Assembly (NCBI GenBank): GCA_965279565.1
Contig: OZ257249.1
Location: 2,108,001 to 2,172,000 of the forward strand
Source: Tagaea sp965279565
GTDB lineage: Bacteria; Pseudomonadota; Alphaproteobacteria; CACIAM-22H2
Reading direction: 5' to 3'
Length of the DNA stretch: 64,000 nt
In this document: piece by piece, positions 18,348 to 26,348 of the stretch
Position numbering within the stretch: the stretch's first letter is position 1
How the letters are laid out: every line of letters starts with the position of its first letter
The notes under the pieces: model-generated
Databases searched by the model: none
Seen by the model: only the letters and a program-made list of their open reading frames with translations
Told to the model about the DNA's origin: nothing
Translations under genes and position numbers: made by a program

Positions 18348-18554
18348 CTAAGGGGCGCGAGGAAGCGAAGCGAGATAGTTGTCGATCGACGCCCGAAGGA
18401 TGCCGGTACGGCGGCCGATCTTGACGGCGTGGAAATGGCCATCCTTGAGGAGCCCGTACGCGCGGGTCTTGCAAATAACACCGCCCGTGTAGGCCTTAAC
18501 CTGGCCCGGTGCGACGAGCGGCCCCCAGGCGGTCTCCTGAATAGGGATCTTCAT
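18348..18554 (-). CDS. AlpA/excisionase-type HTH regulator
   Basis: 68 residues from the ATG at 18554 (MKIPIQETAWG), preceded by GGAAAGGA, a good ribosome site. Residues 29-66 (CKTRAYGLLKDGHFHAVKIG...TGILRASIDNYLASLP) form a MerR-like winged helix as in AlpA/Xis proteins, which regulate integrase expression or direct excision of P4-like satellites. It is the first gene after the AT-rich promoter region and probably the early regulator of the satellite-like operon. Confidence 0.75.
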   Translation of the reverse strand: MKIPIQETAWGPLVAPGQVKAYTGGVICKTRAYGLLKDGHFHAVKIGRRTGILRASIDNYLASLPRAP

Positions 18555-18677
18555 TTTCTGAATCCTTTCCGACCGCACTCCTTCAATGGAGCGCGTGCGG
18601 AACCATGCGGGGCATCAAAGAGATCAGCAATTGCACAGCTAATTAAAAAAACTGACTAAACATTTGTAAATACGCGA

Positions 18678-18718
18678 ATATAATCAATTGAGATTTTACT
18701 ATTCAACTTTTGATTATA
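18678..18718 (-). promoter_or_regulatory. Promoter and operator upstream of the AlpA-like gene
   Basis: On the minus strand TTGAAT (18706-18701), a 17-base gap, then TTATAT (18683-18678) form a good sigma-70 promoter in a strikingly AT-rich stretch. A perfect nine-base inverted repeat, TATAATCAA (18679-18687) and TTGATTATA (18710-18718), has one arm over the -10 and the other just upstream of the -35, the layout of a repressor operator. The AlpA-like start is about 115 bases downstream. Confidence 0.6.
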
Positions 18719-18738
18719 ATATCCGGTACGACTTTCTA

Positions 18739-19509
18739 TCAGTCCATAAGCAGCTGATCTCGCTTAAGCCGCGAAAGAATGCGCGCGAGTTTGTACGAAG
18801 ATATTTGTGAGTCGAGGGTCTCGGAGACTGCAAGTAGCAGCTGGTAGAACAGATCTTTCCTGCCCCCAATTGTCAGCTTGGGAAGTGGATCTTCGCCGGT
18901 GATTTCACGGTAGTAGTTTGCGAATGCGTGAACCAACTGCATTGCCGCCTCATCGGGCTGTCGCCCGCGAGTATCATTTGAAATTTTAGATCCGGATTTC
19001 AGTGCGTCGCTGGAGCGATCGTAAAGCTGTTTGAGTGCGGCGCTATTCGGAGGTGTCGCAGAAATAAGATTCTGAAGCTTCTTAAATTCATAATCTTCCC
19101 CCGTGTCTGTGAGAACGTACTTGCAGTACCTGTCCAGATCTCTCCGACTTAAATACACCCTCAAAAAGGCAAGGGATTGGCGTCCCTCAATATTCGCTTG
19201 TCCAGCTCGAACCTTTTTCGCCAGCTTCCGAATAACCAATAGTTGCCTCGCACCTCTAGACTTGCTGCTTGTGTTCGCCTCGCTAGATTTTCGTTGTCGA
19301 ATGTAGATACGTCGAATTTCGAAAAGTGCATTTGCAAGATGGCGCCTTTCCTTCCCTGATCGCGCCTTAAGGAGAGGGCCTGCATCTGGGTCTTCCATCA
19401 AATAAGAATGGATGTGACTTGAGTCCCGAAATCTCTGCTCGCTACGAGCTTCCATCGCATCGACCCTATCTAATTGCGATTTGCCGATGGCACCGGTTTG
19501 GCTCTCCAA
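18739..19509 (-). CDS. Hypothetical island protein next to the integrase
   Basis: 256 residues, no recognised domain. Rich in lysine, arginine and serine, with probable long helices (LFEIRRIYIRQRKS, QLLVIRKLAKKVRAG) and a C-terminal segment GRKDLFYQLLLAVSETLDS. No signal peptide or membrane segment. Codon use is clearly less GC-rich than the host genes, as in other parts of the island. It follows the integrase on the same strand with 48 bases between, so they may share a transcript. A role in integration or element control is possible but only by position. Confidence 0.5.
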   Translation of the reverse strand: MESQTGAIGKSQLDRVDAMEARSEQRFRDSSHIHSYLMEDPDAGPLLKARSGKERRHLANALFEIRRIYIRQRKSSEANTSSKSRGARQLLVIRKLAKKVRAGQANIEGRQSLAFLRVYLSRRDLDRYCKYVLTDTGEDYEFKKLQNLISATPPNSAALKQLYDRSSDALKSGSKISNDTRGRQPDEAAMQLVHAFANYYREITGEDPLPKLTIGGRKDLFYQLLLAVSETLDSQISSYKLARILSRLKRDQLLMD

Positions 19510-19557
19510 AAAATTCCGGCCGCTGGGGTGGTACCCGAACCGGACAATTTTTGACGC

Positions 19558-20928
19558 TCAATGCGTACGCTCGACCTTTGAGCGATTTAGGGAAACACCG
19601 CGCACAGGATTCTTAGCTCGCGCATCGTCAATCGACGCAACGTTGTCAGATTGAGTTTCGACCAAGCCCATTGAGCCAAAGGCGGCGCGTACTGTGTCCG
19701 CGACGTAACCGGGAGACAAGTGAGCGTAGTGCCGGGAGGTCATCCGCAAGTCTGCATGCCCGAGTTGAGCCGCAATCACGGCCATTGGAACGCCGGCGCG
19801 CGCTAACCGCGAGGCATAGCTGTGCCGAAGGACGTGAAAGCTGATAGCCGGCGAAATGTTGGCAGCTGTGCACGCAGCGCGAAGCGGGCGCGCCTGATCG
19901 GTCGGACTCCATGGCTGGCCATTGGCACGGACAAATGCCAATGCGCCTGGCGCGCGACCGGTCATAACTTTTTTCATGAACGCCCGCCCTTCGTCGGTTA
20001 GGACAATGTGGCGTGGCTTTCCGCTCTTGGTGATCGGAATATGAAGCAATCCGGCATCTCGATTAAAATCGGTGACGCGCATTCTAACCAGCTCGCCAAA
20101 GCGGCAACCTGTGAGAAGCGCGGCCGTTACCATCTTTCGTATATCTGTGGCTGAGGCATTGACGAGGCGCTTGGCCTCGTCATCCGTCAGATAGCGTACC
20201 TTGGCAGAATCGACATTTTTGAACGGCTTGATGCCGATCCAGGCGGTATTGGAGGCCACGCGGCGCTGCTGGAGTGCCAAATTGAGGGCAGCACGGAGGA
20301 ACGTGTAAATTCGATTGGCTGTGGCGCGTCGCTTTCGCCGCTGTTCCGTATCTGATTTGGATAGTTTCGCGAAGCGCGGCGCAGCGCCTGCTTTGGTGCG
20401 GTACCCGCGGCCAGTTTCAGCAAGGCCGTCGCGAAATTGCTTCACCTGTGAATGCGCCAACTTCGACAATTGGATATGTCCGACAACCGGTCGAATGAGC
20501 GATTCGATCGCTTTGCGCGCGGCTCGCTCAGCGCGCCCGCCCTCGGTTACATAGTGGGAGAGATAGTCGTCGAGTGCATCGTTCACGCTGTAGGGCTTGC
20601 TGGAATCGACCCCGCCAACCGCCGCGATACTGGCGGCCTTTGCCCATTCACGAGCCGCTGCTTGGGCTTGGGCGAAGTTCAGCACCCGAACCCCATCCGC
20701 GTCCCCGCTGTCGTCGGCAAGGCCAAACTTTCTCTCGACGTACTTTGATCCCGGCCCAACCGCATCGTCTTTGCGGCGGCGCGCTACCCATACGCCGGCC
20801 GGCCGATGGCGGCGGTACCCTAGGTGCAGGCCTTGCTCGAGTAGCCGCCAATAGGGCTCGGCACGAGGTTTGAGGCGCTCGCGGGCAGTCCGTGTGTCGA
20901 GAGTGGCATCTTTGACTTTTCGCGGCAT
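19558..20928 (-). CDS. int: Tyrosine recombinase / island integrase
   Basis: 456 residues from the ATG at 20928 (MPRKVKDATLD), with GAAGG five bases upstream; an upstream in-frame TTG at 20940 is less likely. The order is the usual one: an N-terminal arm-binding region, a SAM-like core-binding domain (SVNDALDDYLSHYVTEGG onward), then the catalytic domain. Catalytic residues are all visible: Arg in TGCRFGELVRM (about 274), Lys in TKSGKPRHIVL, HVLRHSYASRL (about 363-373) and LGHADLRMTSRHYAH with the nucleophile Tyr (about 399). It lies beside a partial tRNA-Glu gene, its probable attachment site. Confidence 0.92.
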   Translation of the reverse strand: MPRKVKDATLDTRTARERLKPRAEPYWRLLEQGLHLGYRRHRPAGVWVARRRKDDAVGPGSKYVERKFGLADDSGDADGVRVLNFAQAQAAAREWAKAASIAAVGGVDSSKPYSVNDALDDYLSHYVTEGGRAERAARKAIESLIRPVVGHIQLSKLAHSQVKQFRDGLAETGRGYRTKAGAAPRFAKLSKSDTEQRRKRRATANRIYTFLRAALNLALQQRRVASNTAWIGIKPFKNVDSAKVRYLTDDEAKRLVNASATDIRKMVTAALLTGCRFGELVRMRVTDFNRDAGLLHIPITKSGKPRHIVLTDEGRAFMKKVMTGRAPGALAFVRANGQPWSPTDQARPLRAACTAANISPAISFHVLRHSYASRLARAGVPMAVIAAQLGHADLRMTSRHYAHLSPGYVADTVRAAFGSMGLVETQSDNVASIDDARAKNPVRGVSLNRSKVERTH

Positions 20929-21092
20929 CGAAGCCTTCAAGTGGCCAAGGCAAACGCTGGATACTATTTGGCTACTATCTGGCTACTATACGGGTCGGAA
21001 CGCTATGGAACAAGGTGGATCAATAAAATGCTTAAATACCGATGTTATATGAGTTCCATTAAGTTCCGCCCCGTTTCAGAGATGCCGTGTTT

Positions 21093-21141
21093 GAACCCTC
21101 TCACGGTGCAGACCGGGGTTCGAATCCCCGTGGGGACGCCA
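21093..21141 (+). other. Island attachment site: 3' part of tRNA-Glu(CUC)
   Basis: The sequence from the anticodon loop CTCTCAC (anticodon CTC at 21100-21102), through a T-arm CGGGG-TTCGAAT-CCCCG (21114-21130), to the acceptor strand TGGGGAC, discriminator G and CCA (21131-21141) matches the 3' end of a bacterial tRNA-Glu. No D-arm or 5' acceptor strand (expected GTCCCCA) exists upstream, so this is a fragment. Such a fragment beside an integrase marks where an element that re-creates the tRNA at its far end meets host DNA. The element therefore extends leftward beyond base 1. Confidence 0.75.
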
Positions 21142-21205
21142 GCGCTATTCGAAAATCGGCACTATTCGCCATGCGCGCATTCGATGCGAATGCGCCAGCG
21201 GCACG

Positions 21206-22309
21206 TCACGCGATCAAGGCACCCGTGCCCCGATCGAAGAGGCAGACGCGACGCATGTCGAGGGCGAAACGGCCTCGGTCGCCGGGCTGCAGTCGCACGT
21301 CGGGCGACACGCGCGCAAGCGCACGCTCGCCGCCGAGGCGCGCGAGCACGATGGTCTCGGCACCGGTCGGTTCGGTCATCTCGACGGGCAGTTCGAGGGT
21401 GACGCGTTCCCCGCCGTGTCCGAACCGGCGATCTTCCTCCGCGATGCACTCGGGCCGCAGGCCGAGAACGACCTCGCGACCGACCTGTGCTGCAAATGCG
21501 GCGGGCAACGGCAGCACCACGGCCATTTCGCCCTGGCCGACCACCGCACGCACGCCGCCCGCGGCATTCTCGATGCGCGCCGGCAGCGTGTTCATCGGCG
21601 GCGCTCCCATGAAGCGCGCCACGAACAGGTTGGCTGGCCGGTTGTAAACTGTATCGGGATCGGCGAATTGCTGGATCTCGCCCTGGTGCATCACGGCGAT
21701 GCGCGTCGCCATCGTCATCGCCTCGATCTGGTCGTGGGTGACGTAGACGTTGGTCGAGTGGATGCGCTGATGGAGCTGCTTGATCTCCATGCGCATCTCG
21801 ACGCGCAGCTTGGCGTCGAGATTCGAGAGCGGTTCGTCGAACAGGAACAGGAGCGGATCGCGCACCAGCGCACGGCCCATCGCGACGCGCTGGCGCTGAC
21901 CGCCCGAGAGTTGGGATGGCTTGCGGTCGAGCAGCTTCTCGATCTGGAGGAGGGCGGCGACCCGTGTCACGGCGGCTTCGCGCTCGTGCTTCGGCACGTT
22001 CCGGCACTCCAGACCGAAGGTGATGTTCTGGCGCACCGTCATCGACGGATAGAGGGCGTAGGTCTGGAACACCATCGCGATGTTCCGGTCCTTGGGCGCA
22101 ATGGCGTTGACGACCCGGCCGCCGATCTCGATCGTGCCACCGGTCGGGGGCTCCAGACCGGCGATGATGTTGAGCAACGTCGACTTGCCGCAGCCTGATG
22201 GGCCGACCAGCACGGTGAACTCGCCGTTCTCGATCTCCATGTCGATGCCCTTGAGCACCGGCATAGGCCCGAAGGACTTGGTGATACCTCTGAGACTGAG
22301 CGCCGACAT
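21206..22309 (-). CDS. CUT1 sugar ABC transporter ATPase (UgpC/MalK type)
   Basis: 367 residues. Walker A GPSGCGKST, Q-loop FQTYALYPSMTV, signature LSGGQRQR, Walker B LFLFDEPLSNLD and switch THDQ are intact. The C-terminal third is the TOBE/MalK regulatory domain (PPMNTLPARIE onward, RPECI). It drives sugar or polyol import together with the two permeases and binding protein encoded upstream. It is the last gene of the four-gene minus-strand operon, nine bases after the permease. Confidence 0.9.
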   Translation of the reverse strand: MSALSLRGITKSFGPMPVLKGIDMEIENGEFTVLVGPSGCGKSTLLNIIAGLEPPTGGTIEIGGRVVNAIAPKDRNIAMVFQTYALYPSMTVRQNITFGLECRNVPKHEREAAVTRVAALLQIEKLLDRKPSQLSGGQRQRVAMGRALVRDPLLFLFDEPLSNLDAKLRVEMRMEIKQLHQRIHSTNVYVTHDQIEAMTMATRIAVMHQGEIQQFADPDTVYNRPANLFVARFMGAPPMNTLPARIENAAGGVRAVVGQGEMAVVLPLPAAFAAQVGREVVLGLRPECIAEEDRRFGHGGERVTLELPVEMTEPTGAETIVLARLGGERALARVSPDVRLQPGDRGRFALDMRRVCLFDRGTGALIA

Positions 22310-22318
22310 GGGAGACTC

Positions 22319-23191
22319 CTACTTCACCGCGCCGGCCGTCAGCCCGCGCAGGAAATACTTTCCGCCGAACAGATAGACCAGCAGCGTTGGCAGTGCGGCG
22401 AGGACGACAGCCGCACTCTGAACGCCGTATTGGGGAACGTCGGCGATGGCCGCGTTGAGCCCGACGAGTGCCGCCGTCACCGGCTGCTGGTCACCGGTCG
22501 TGAAGGTCACGCCATAGAGGAACTCGTTCCAGATATGGGTGAACTGCCAGATCACCGTCACGATCAGGATCGGCGGCGAGAGCGGCAGCACGATCCTGAA
22601 GAAGGTGCGGAAGAATCCCGCCCCGTCGATGCGGGCGGCCTTCATCAGGTCCTGCGGAATGGAGACGTAGTAGTTGCGGCAGAACAGCGTGGTGAAGCTC
22701 ATGCCCTGGATGGTGTGGATCACCACGAGCCCCGTCAGCGTGTTGATGAGGCCGATGTCGCGCAGGACGAAGGTCCAGGGAATCAGGCGCACCTGCTGCG
22801 GCAGGAAGATCCCGAGCGTGACCAATCCGAAGATCCAGGTATCGCCGCGGAAGCGCCACAGCGAGATCGCATAGCCGGCGACCGCCCCCAGCAGCGTCGA
22901 GATGATGGTGGCGGGGATCGTCACCGCGGCCGAGTTCCACATGAAAGGCTGCAGTCCTGTGCAGTTCTGCGCGACGCAGAATTTCGACCACGCCTCGGGA
23001 TAGTTGAGGAAGGCCCAGCTTTCGGGCCAGCCGATCATCGAGCCCTGGGCGATCTCCTGCGCCGTGCGCAGCGAGTTCAGCACCACGACGAGGAACGGCA
23101 CCAGGAAGGCAAGGCCGAGGGCCCAGACCACCACATGCGCCAGCAGCCGTCCCCAGGCAGGCATCGTGTCGGACGCAATCCTCTCAAGCAT
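22319..23191 (-). CDS. CUT1 sugar ABC transporter permease (MalG type)
   Basis: 290 residues from the ATG at 23191, which overlaps the previous gene by eight bases. About six membrane helices; the EAA loop that contacts the ATPase is AARIDGAGFFRTFFRIVLPL. The extracytoplasmic loop between helices 1 and 2 (ESWAFLNYPEAW) is typical of MalG-type subunits. Partners: the MalF-type permease upstream and the ATPase downstream. Confidence 0.88.
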   Translation of the reverse strand: MLERIASDTMPAWGRLLAHVVVWALGLAFLVPFLVVVLNSLRTAQEIAQGSMIGWPESWAFLNYPEAWSKFCVAQNCTGLQPFMWNSAAVTIPATIISTLLGAVAGYAISLWRFRGDTWIFGLVTLGIFLPQQVRLIPWTFVLRDIGLINTLTGLVVIHTIQGMSFTTLFCRNYYVSIPQDLMKAARIDGAGFFRTFFRIVLPLSPPILIVTVIWQFTHIWNEFLYGVTFTTGDQQPVTAALVGLNAAIADVPQYGVQSAAVVLAALPTLLVYLFGGKYFLRGLTAGAVK

Positions 23192-24119
23192 TGGCCGCCC
23201 GCTTTCGCTGCGCATACTTGAACAGCGCGTGCGGCACGAGCACGCCGAGCAGGGTCAGGAGCATCAGGATGGCGGCGGCGGCGCCGCGCCCGATCTGGCC
23301 GCGCTGGAACATGAAGTCGTAGACGACGAGGGCCGGCAACTGGGTGGCGATGCCGGGACCGCCGCCGGTCAGTGCCCGCACGAGGTCGAAGGTCGTGATC
23401 GCCATCTGCAGCAGGATCACGAGCACGGCGACCATGATCGGCCAAAGCGTCGGCAGTATCACCCGCGTGTACATGCGCACCGGACCCGCACCGTCGATCT
23501 GCGCCGCCTTGACCAGGTCGGGTTCCACAGAGCGCAGACCCGCCAGCAGCAGCGCCATCGCGAAGCCTGCGGCCTGCCAGACGCCCGCGAGCACGATTGT
23601 CCAGATTGCCATCTCGCGATCGGTGATCCAGTCGAACCGGAACCCGGCCCAGCCGAAGTCGTTGATCAGCTTCTGGATGCCCATGCCCGGATTGAGCAGC
23701 CAGGACCACACGACGCCGGTGACCACGAAGGAGACCGCCATCGGGTAGAGGAAGATCGAGCGCAGCACGTTCTCGCCGCGGATGCGCTGGTCGATCAGGA
23801 TCGCGAGCAGCAATCCCGTGAGCATCGTGAACGCCACGAAGCCGCCGCCGAAGATGAGCAGGTTGTCGAAGGCGATCTTCCAGTTCCGGGTCGCGAGCAC
23901 GCTGCTGTAGTTGCGAAAGCCCACGAACTCGTTCACTGGCATCAGTGTCGAAGAGGTGAAGGAGATCCACACGGTCCATGCCGTGAAGACGACGATATGG
24001 GCCGCCGCGAGCAGCAGCGGCCCCCAGATCACCAGAAGCTCCGGCACCCGCCGCAACCCCGCCGCGAGGGCGGATCGCGACGGGGGCCCGGCCGTCGAGG
24101 CTTGGACGTCGGCGGTCAA
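23184..24119 (-). CDS. CUT1 sugar ABC transporter permease (MalF type)
   Basis: 311 residues, six or seven membrane helices, the first after a proline/alanine-rich N-terminus. The EAA loop reads AAQIDGAGPVRMYTRVILPTL. MalF-type features include FRNYSSVLATRNW in the first periplasmic loop. The ATG overlaps the binding-protein stop (ATGA at 24116-24119). Confidence 0.88.
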   Translation of the reverse strand: MTADVQASTAGPPSRSALAAGLRRVPELLVIWGPLLLAAAHIVVFTAWTVWISFTSSTLMPVNEFVGFRNYSSVLATRNWKIAFDNLLIFGGGFVAFTMLTGLLLAILIDQRIRGENVLRSIFLYPMAVSFVVTGVVWSWLLNPGMGIQKLINDFGWAGFRFDWITDREMAIWTIVLAGVWQAAGFAMALLLAGLRSVEPDLVKAAQIDGAGPVRMYTRVILPTLWPIMVAVLVILLQMAITTFDLVRALTGGGPGIATQLPALVVYDFMFQRGQIGRGAAAAILMLLTLLGVLVPHALFKYAQRKRAANA

Positions 24120-25396
24120 CGTGCGCTTGCCACTGCCTCGACGAGACGCTTCGCGGCCTGATCGGGCGTGATGGCCTTGTTCTTCACGAACTCGGTCAGC
24201 ACGTCGATCATCGCCGCAGTGATCCCGTTCTCTTGCGCCATGTTGTGCGCAAGGCTGAGAACGGATTGATTGATGGCGACCGCCTCCTTGAGCGTACGCG
24301 CCGCTTCGACCTGGCCGGCGGACCAGCCGGCGCCCGAGAGATTGACGTCGGTGCGCACTGGGATCGAGCCGGTGATCTGCGAATACATCGTCTGGATCTC
24401 GGGCATCATCACCAGCTCGGCCATCAGCTTCTGACCCGCCTGGAGGTCGGCCTCCTTGCGCTGCCAGAAGATGAACGCATCGGCGTTGAGCACGAAGACC
24501 GGCTTGCCGTTGTCCGTCGGCCCCGGTGCGATGATGAAGTCGTCGAGCTTGAAGCCGCCATTGAGCAGCACGCCCTGCGCCCAGCCGCCCTGGATCAGCA
24601 TGCCCATCTCGCCCGCCACGAAGCGCGGCAGGAACACCGAGAAGTGCTGTGCGGCAGTATTGGGATCCATCCAGTCGGCGATCTTGCGAAGCTGCGCGAA
24701 GGCCGCGCGCACTTCCGGGCCGCCAAGCGCCTTCTCGTCGAGTTCCATGATCGCCTTGCGGTAGACGCCGGGGTTGAGGCCCGCGAGAACAGCCTCGAAC
24801 TTCTGGCCGTCATCGGCACGCGCACCCCCGTTGGCGACCGGGTATGGGACGCCGGCCGCCTTCATCTTCTCGCCGAGTTCGTTGAACTGGGCCCAGGTGG
24901 TCGGGATCTTATCCGCCTTGGCCTTGTCCATGGCGCGCTTGGACAGGAACAGCGTGTTCGTACGGTACACCTGCAGCGGCAGTGCCGACCATTTCCCGCC
25001 GGGCTTGTGCAGTCTCGCGAGATCAGGCGCCACGAACTTCTCGTAGCCTGCGGCGGCCACCGTCGCGTCGAGATTCACCGTCGGCGCGATCTTGGACCAT
25101 GCCGCGATTTCGGGGCCCTTGAGCTGCGAGCAGGCCGGCGGGTCGCCGGAGATGATCTGCGCGCGCAGCTTGTTCATCATGTCGGTCGTGAAGCCGGGGA
25201 CGGGCGAGTGCTGCCAAACGCCGCCGCGCTCCTCGAACTTCTTGCCGAGTGCGGTGATCGCGGCGCCGTCGCTGCCGGCGGACCACTGGGAAATCGCTGT
25301 CAGCCGAGGCTTCACCGCCTGGGCACGAGCCGCGAGCGGCGCGGCCACGAGGCCGACGGCACCCGCGAGGACTGAACGACGATGCATGGACATCAT
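24116..25396 (-). CDS. CUT1 sugar-binding protein (SBP family 1)
   Basis: 426 residues. Signal peptide MHRRSVLAGAVGLVAAPLAARAQA with the twin-arginine-like RRS and an Ala-X-Ala cleavage site. The mature protein (ISQWSAGSDGAAITALGKKF ... IISGDPPACSQLKG ... MGMLIQGGWAQG) resembles glucose/mannose-type binding proteins such as GtsA. The GGAGG ribosome site seven bases from the ATG at 25396 is strong. First gene of the operon. The substrate is probably a sugar, but no sugar-catabolic gene is adjacent to name it. Confidence 0.88.
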   Translation of the reverse strand: MMSMHRRSVLAGAVGLVAAPLAARAQAVKPRLTAISQWSAGSDGAAITALGKKFEERGGVWQHSPVPGFTTDMMNKLRAQIISGDPPACSQLKGPEIAAWSKIAPTVNLDATVAAAGYEKFVAPDLARLHKPGGKWSALPLQVYRTNTLFLSKRAMDKAKADKIPTTWAQFNELGEKMKAAGVPYPVANGGARADDGQKFEAVLAGLNPGVYRKAIMELDEKALGGPEVRAAFAQLRKIADWMDPNTAAQHFSVFLPRFVAGEMGMLIQGGWAQGVLLNGGFKLDDFIIAPGPTDNGKPVFVLNADAFIFWQRKEADLQAGQKLMAELVMMPEIQTMYSQITGSIPVRTDVNLSGAGWSAGQVEAARTLKEAVAINQSVLSLAHNMAQENGITAAMIDVLTEFVKNKAITPDQAAKRLVEAVASAR

Positions 25397-25571
25397 GGGG
25401 TTTCCTCCTCAGCTTTTTTCGCCAATTATTATGATTGCTGTTGGCGTCACGAAGTTAACGCGTAATTTCGCGGTAGCAACCGTTTTTTGGCTTGGACGGC
25501 GGTTTAGCCGATGTTCCCCAGATGCCCCTTTCGGAACAAACCACGGTTGGCAGGCACTGTTTGCGCGGCCG

Positions 25572-26279
25572 TTACCTGTCGTCGCGCGCGAGCTGCTTGG
25601 CCTCGACGGCGCCGTAGGCCTTTCCGTAATGCGCCTCGATGCGCCGCTGCACCCAGTCCCATGCCGTCGTCATCGTCAGGTAGATGATCGCGACGACCAT
25701 GAAGATCTCGAGCACCTCGAAGCGCTGTTGCATCAGGATCTGGCCGCGGCGCAGCAGCTCCTCCATCGAGATCACCGAGGCGATCGACGTCGTCTTGAGC
25801 AGCCCGTTCACCGAATTCCCGAGTGGGGGAATGATCACGCGCAGCGCCTGCGGGAAGACGACGAGGCGGAATATCTGGTGCGCCTTGAGGCCGAGCGAGC
25901 GCGCGGCTTCCGTCTGGCCCTTGTGGACCGACAGGATGCCGCCGCGCAGGATCTCGGAGAGGTAGGCCGCCTCGTTGAGCGCAAGGCCGATCAGCGCCGA
26001 TTCCAGCACGCTCAGCCGGACGAGCCCGAGCTGCGGCAGGCCGGTATAGATGATGATCAGCTGCACGAGCAGGGGCGTGCCGCGGAAGACCCAGATATAG
26101 GTCTGCGCCGCGCGGTCGAGCCATTTCTTCTGCGACAGGCGCATGCCGGCAAGGCAGAGGCCGAGCAGGAAGCCGAAGAAAAGCGTGTTGAGCGTAAGCC
26201 CGATCGTCCAGAGCGCGCCTTCGAGCAGATAGGCGTTGAGGAAGTAGCTCCAGAAGCCATCCCAGTTCCAGACCCGCAT
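25572..26279 (-). CDS. Polar amino-acid ABC transporter permease (HisM/GlnP type)
   Basis: 235 residues with about five membrane helices and the HisMQ-type motif AAYLSEILRGGILSVHKGQ, then EAARSLGLKAHQIFRLVVFP. Encoded 69 bases after its binding protein with a strong hairpin between. No second permease or ATPase gene is in this cluster, so it may homodimerise and borrow an ATPase, for example the one at 37736-38509; that is inference. Confidence 0.9.
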   Translation of the reverse strand: MRVWNWDGFWSYFLNAYLLEGALWTIGLTLNTLFFGFLLGLCLAGMRLSQKKWLDRAAQTYIWVFRGTPLLVQLIIIYTGLPQLGLVRLSVLESALIGLALNEAAYLSEILRGGILSVHKGQTEAARSLGLKAHQIFRLVVFPQALRVIIPPLGNSVNGLLKTTSIASVISMEELLRRGQILMQQRFEVLEIFMVVAIIYLTMTTAWDWVQRRIEAHYGKAYGAVEAKQLARDDR

Positions 26280-26306
26280 CGACGTTCCTCTTGCGTATGA
26301 GCGGGT

Positions 26307-26342
26307 GGCGGGCGAAGCGGGCGCCGTGCCCGTTCGCCCGCC
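26307..26342 (-). terminator. Strong intercistronic hairpin, binding protein/permease junction
   Basis: GGCGGGCGAAGCGGGC (26307-26322), a five-base loop, then GCCCGTTCGCCCGCC (26328-26342): a 15-pair stem with one bulged base. No U-run follows, so it is better read as an RNA-stabilising or attenuating hairpin than a full terminator. It would protect the upstream binding-protein message and lower permease synthesis. Confidence 0.7.
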
Positions 26343-26348
26343 GGAAAA

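Noticed and set aside
21061..21141. A complete tRNA gene at the island end
   Set aside because: No 5' acceptor strand or D-arm can be formed; only the part from the anticodon arm to CCA matches tRNA-Glu.
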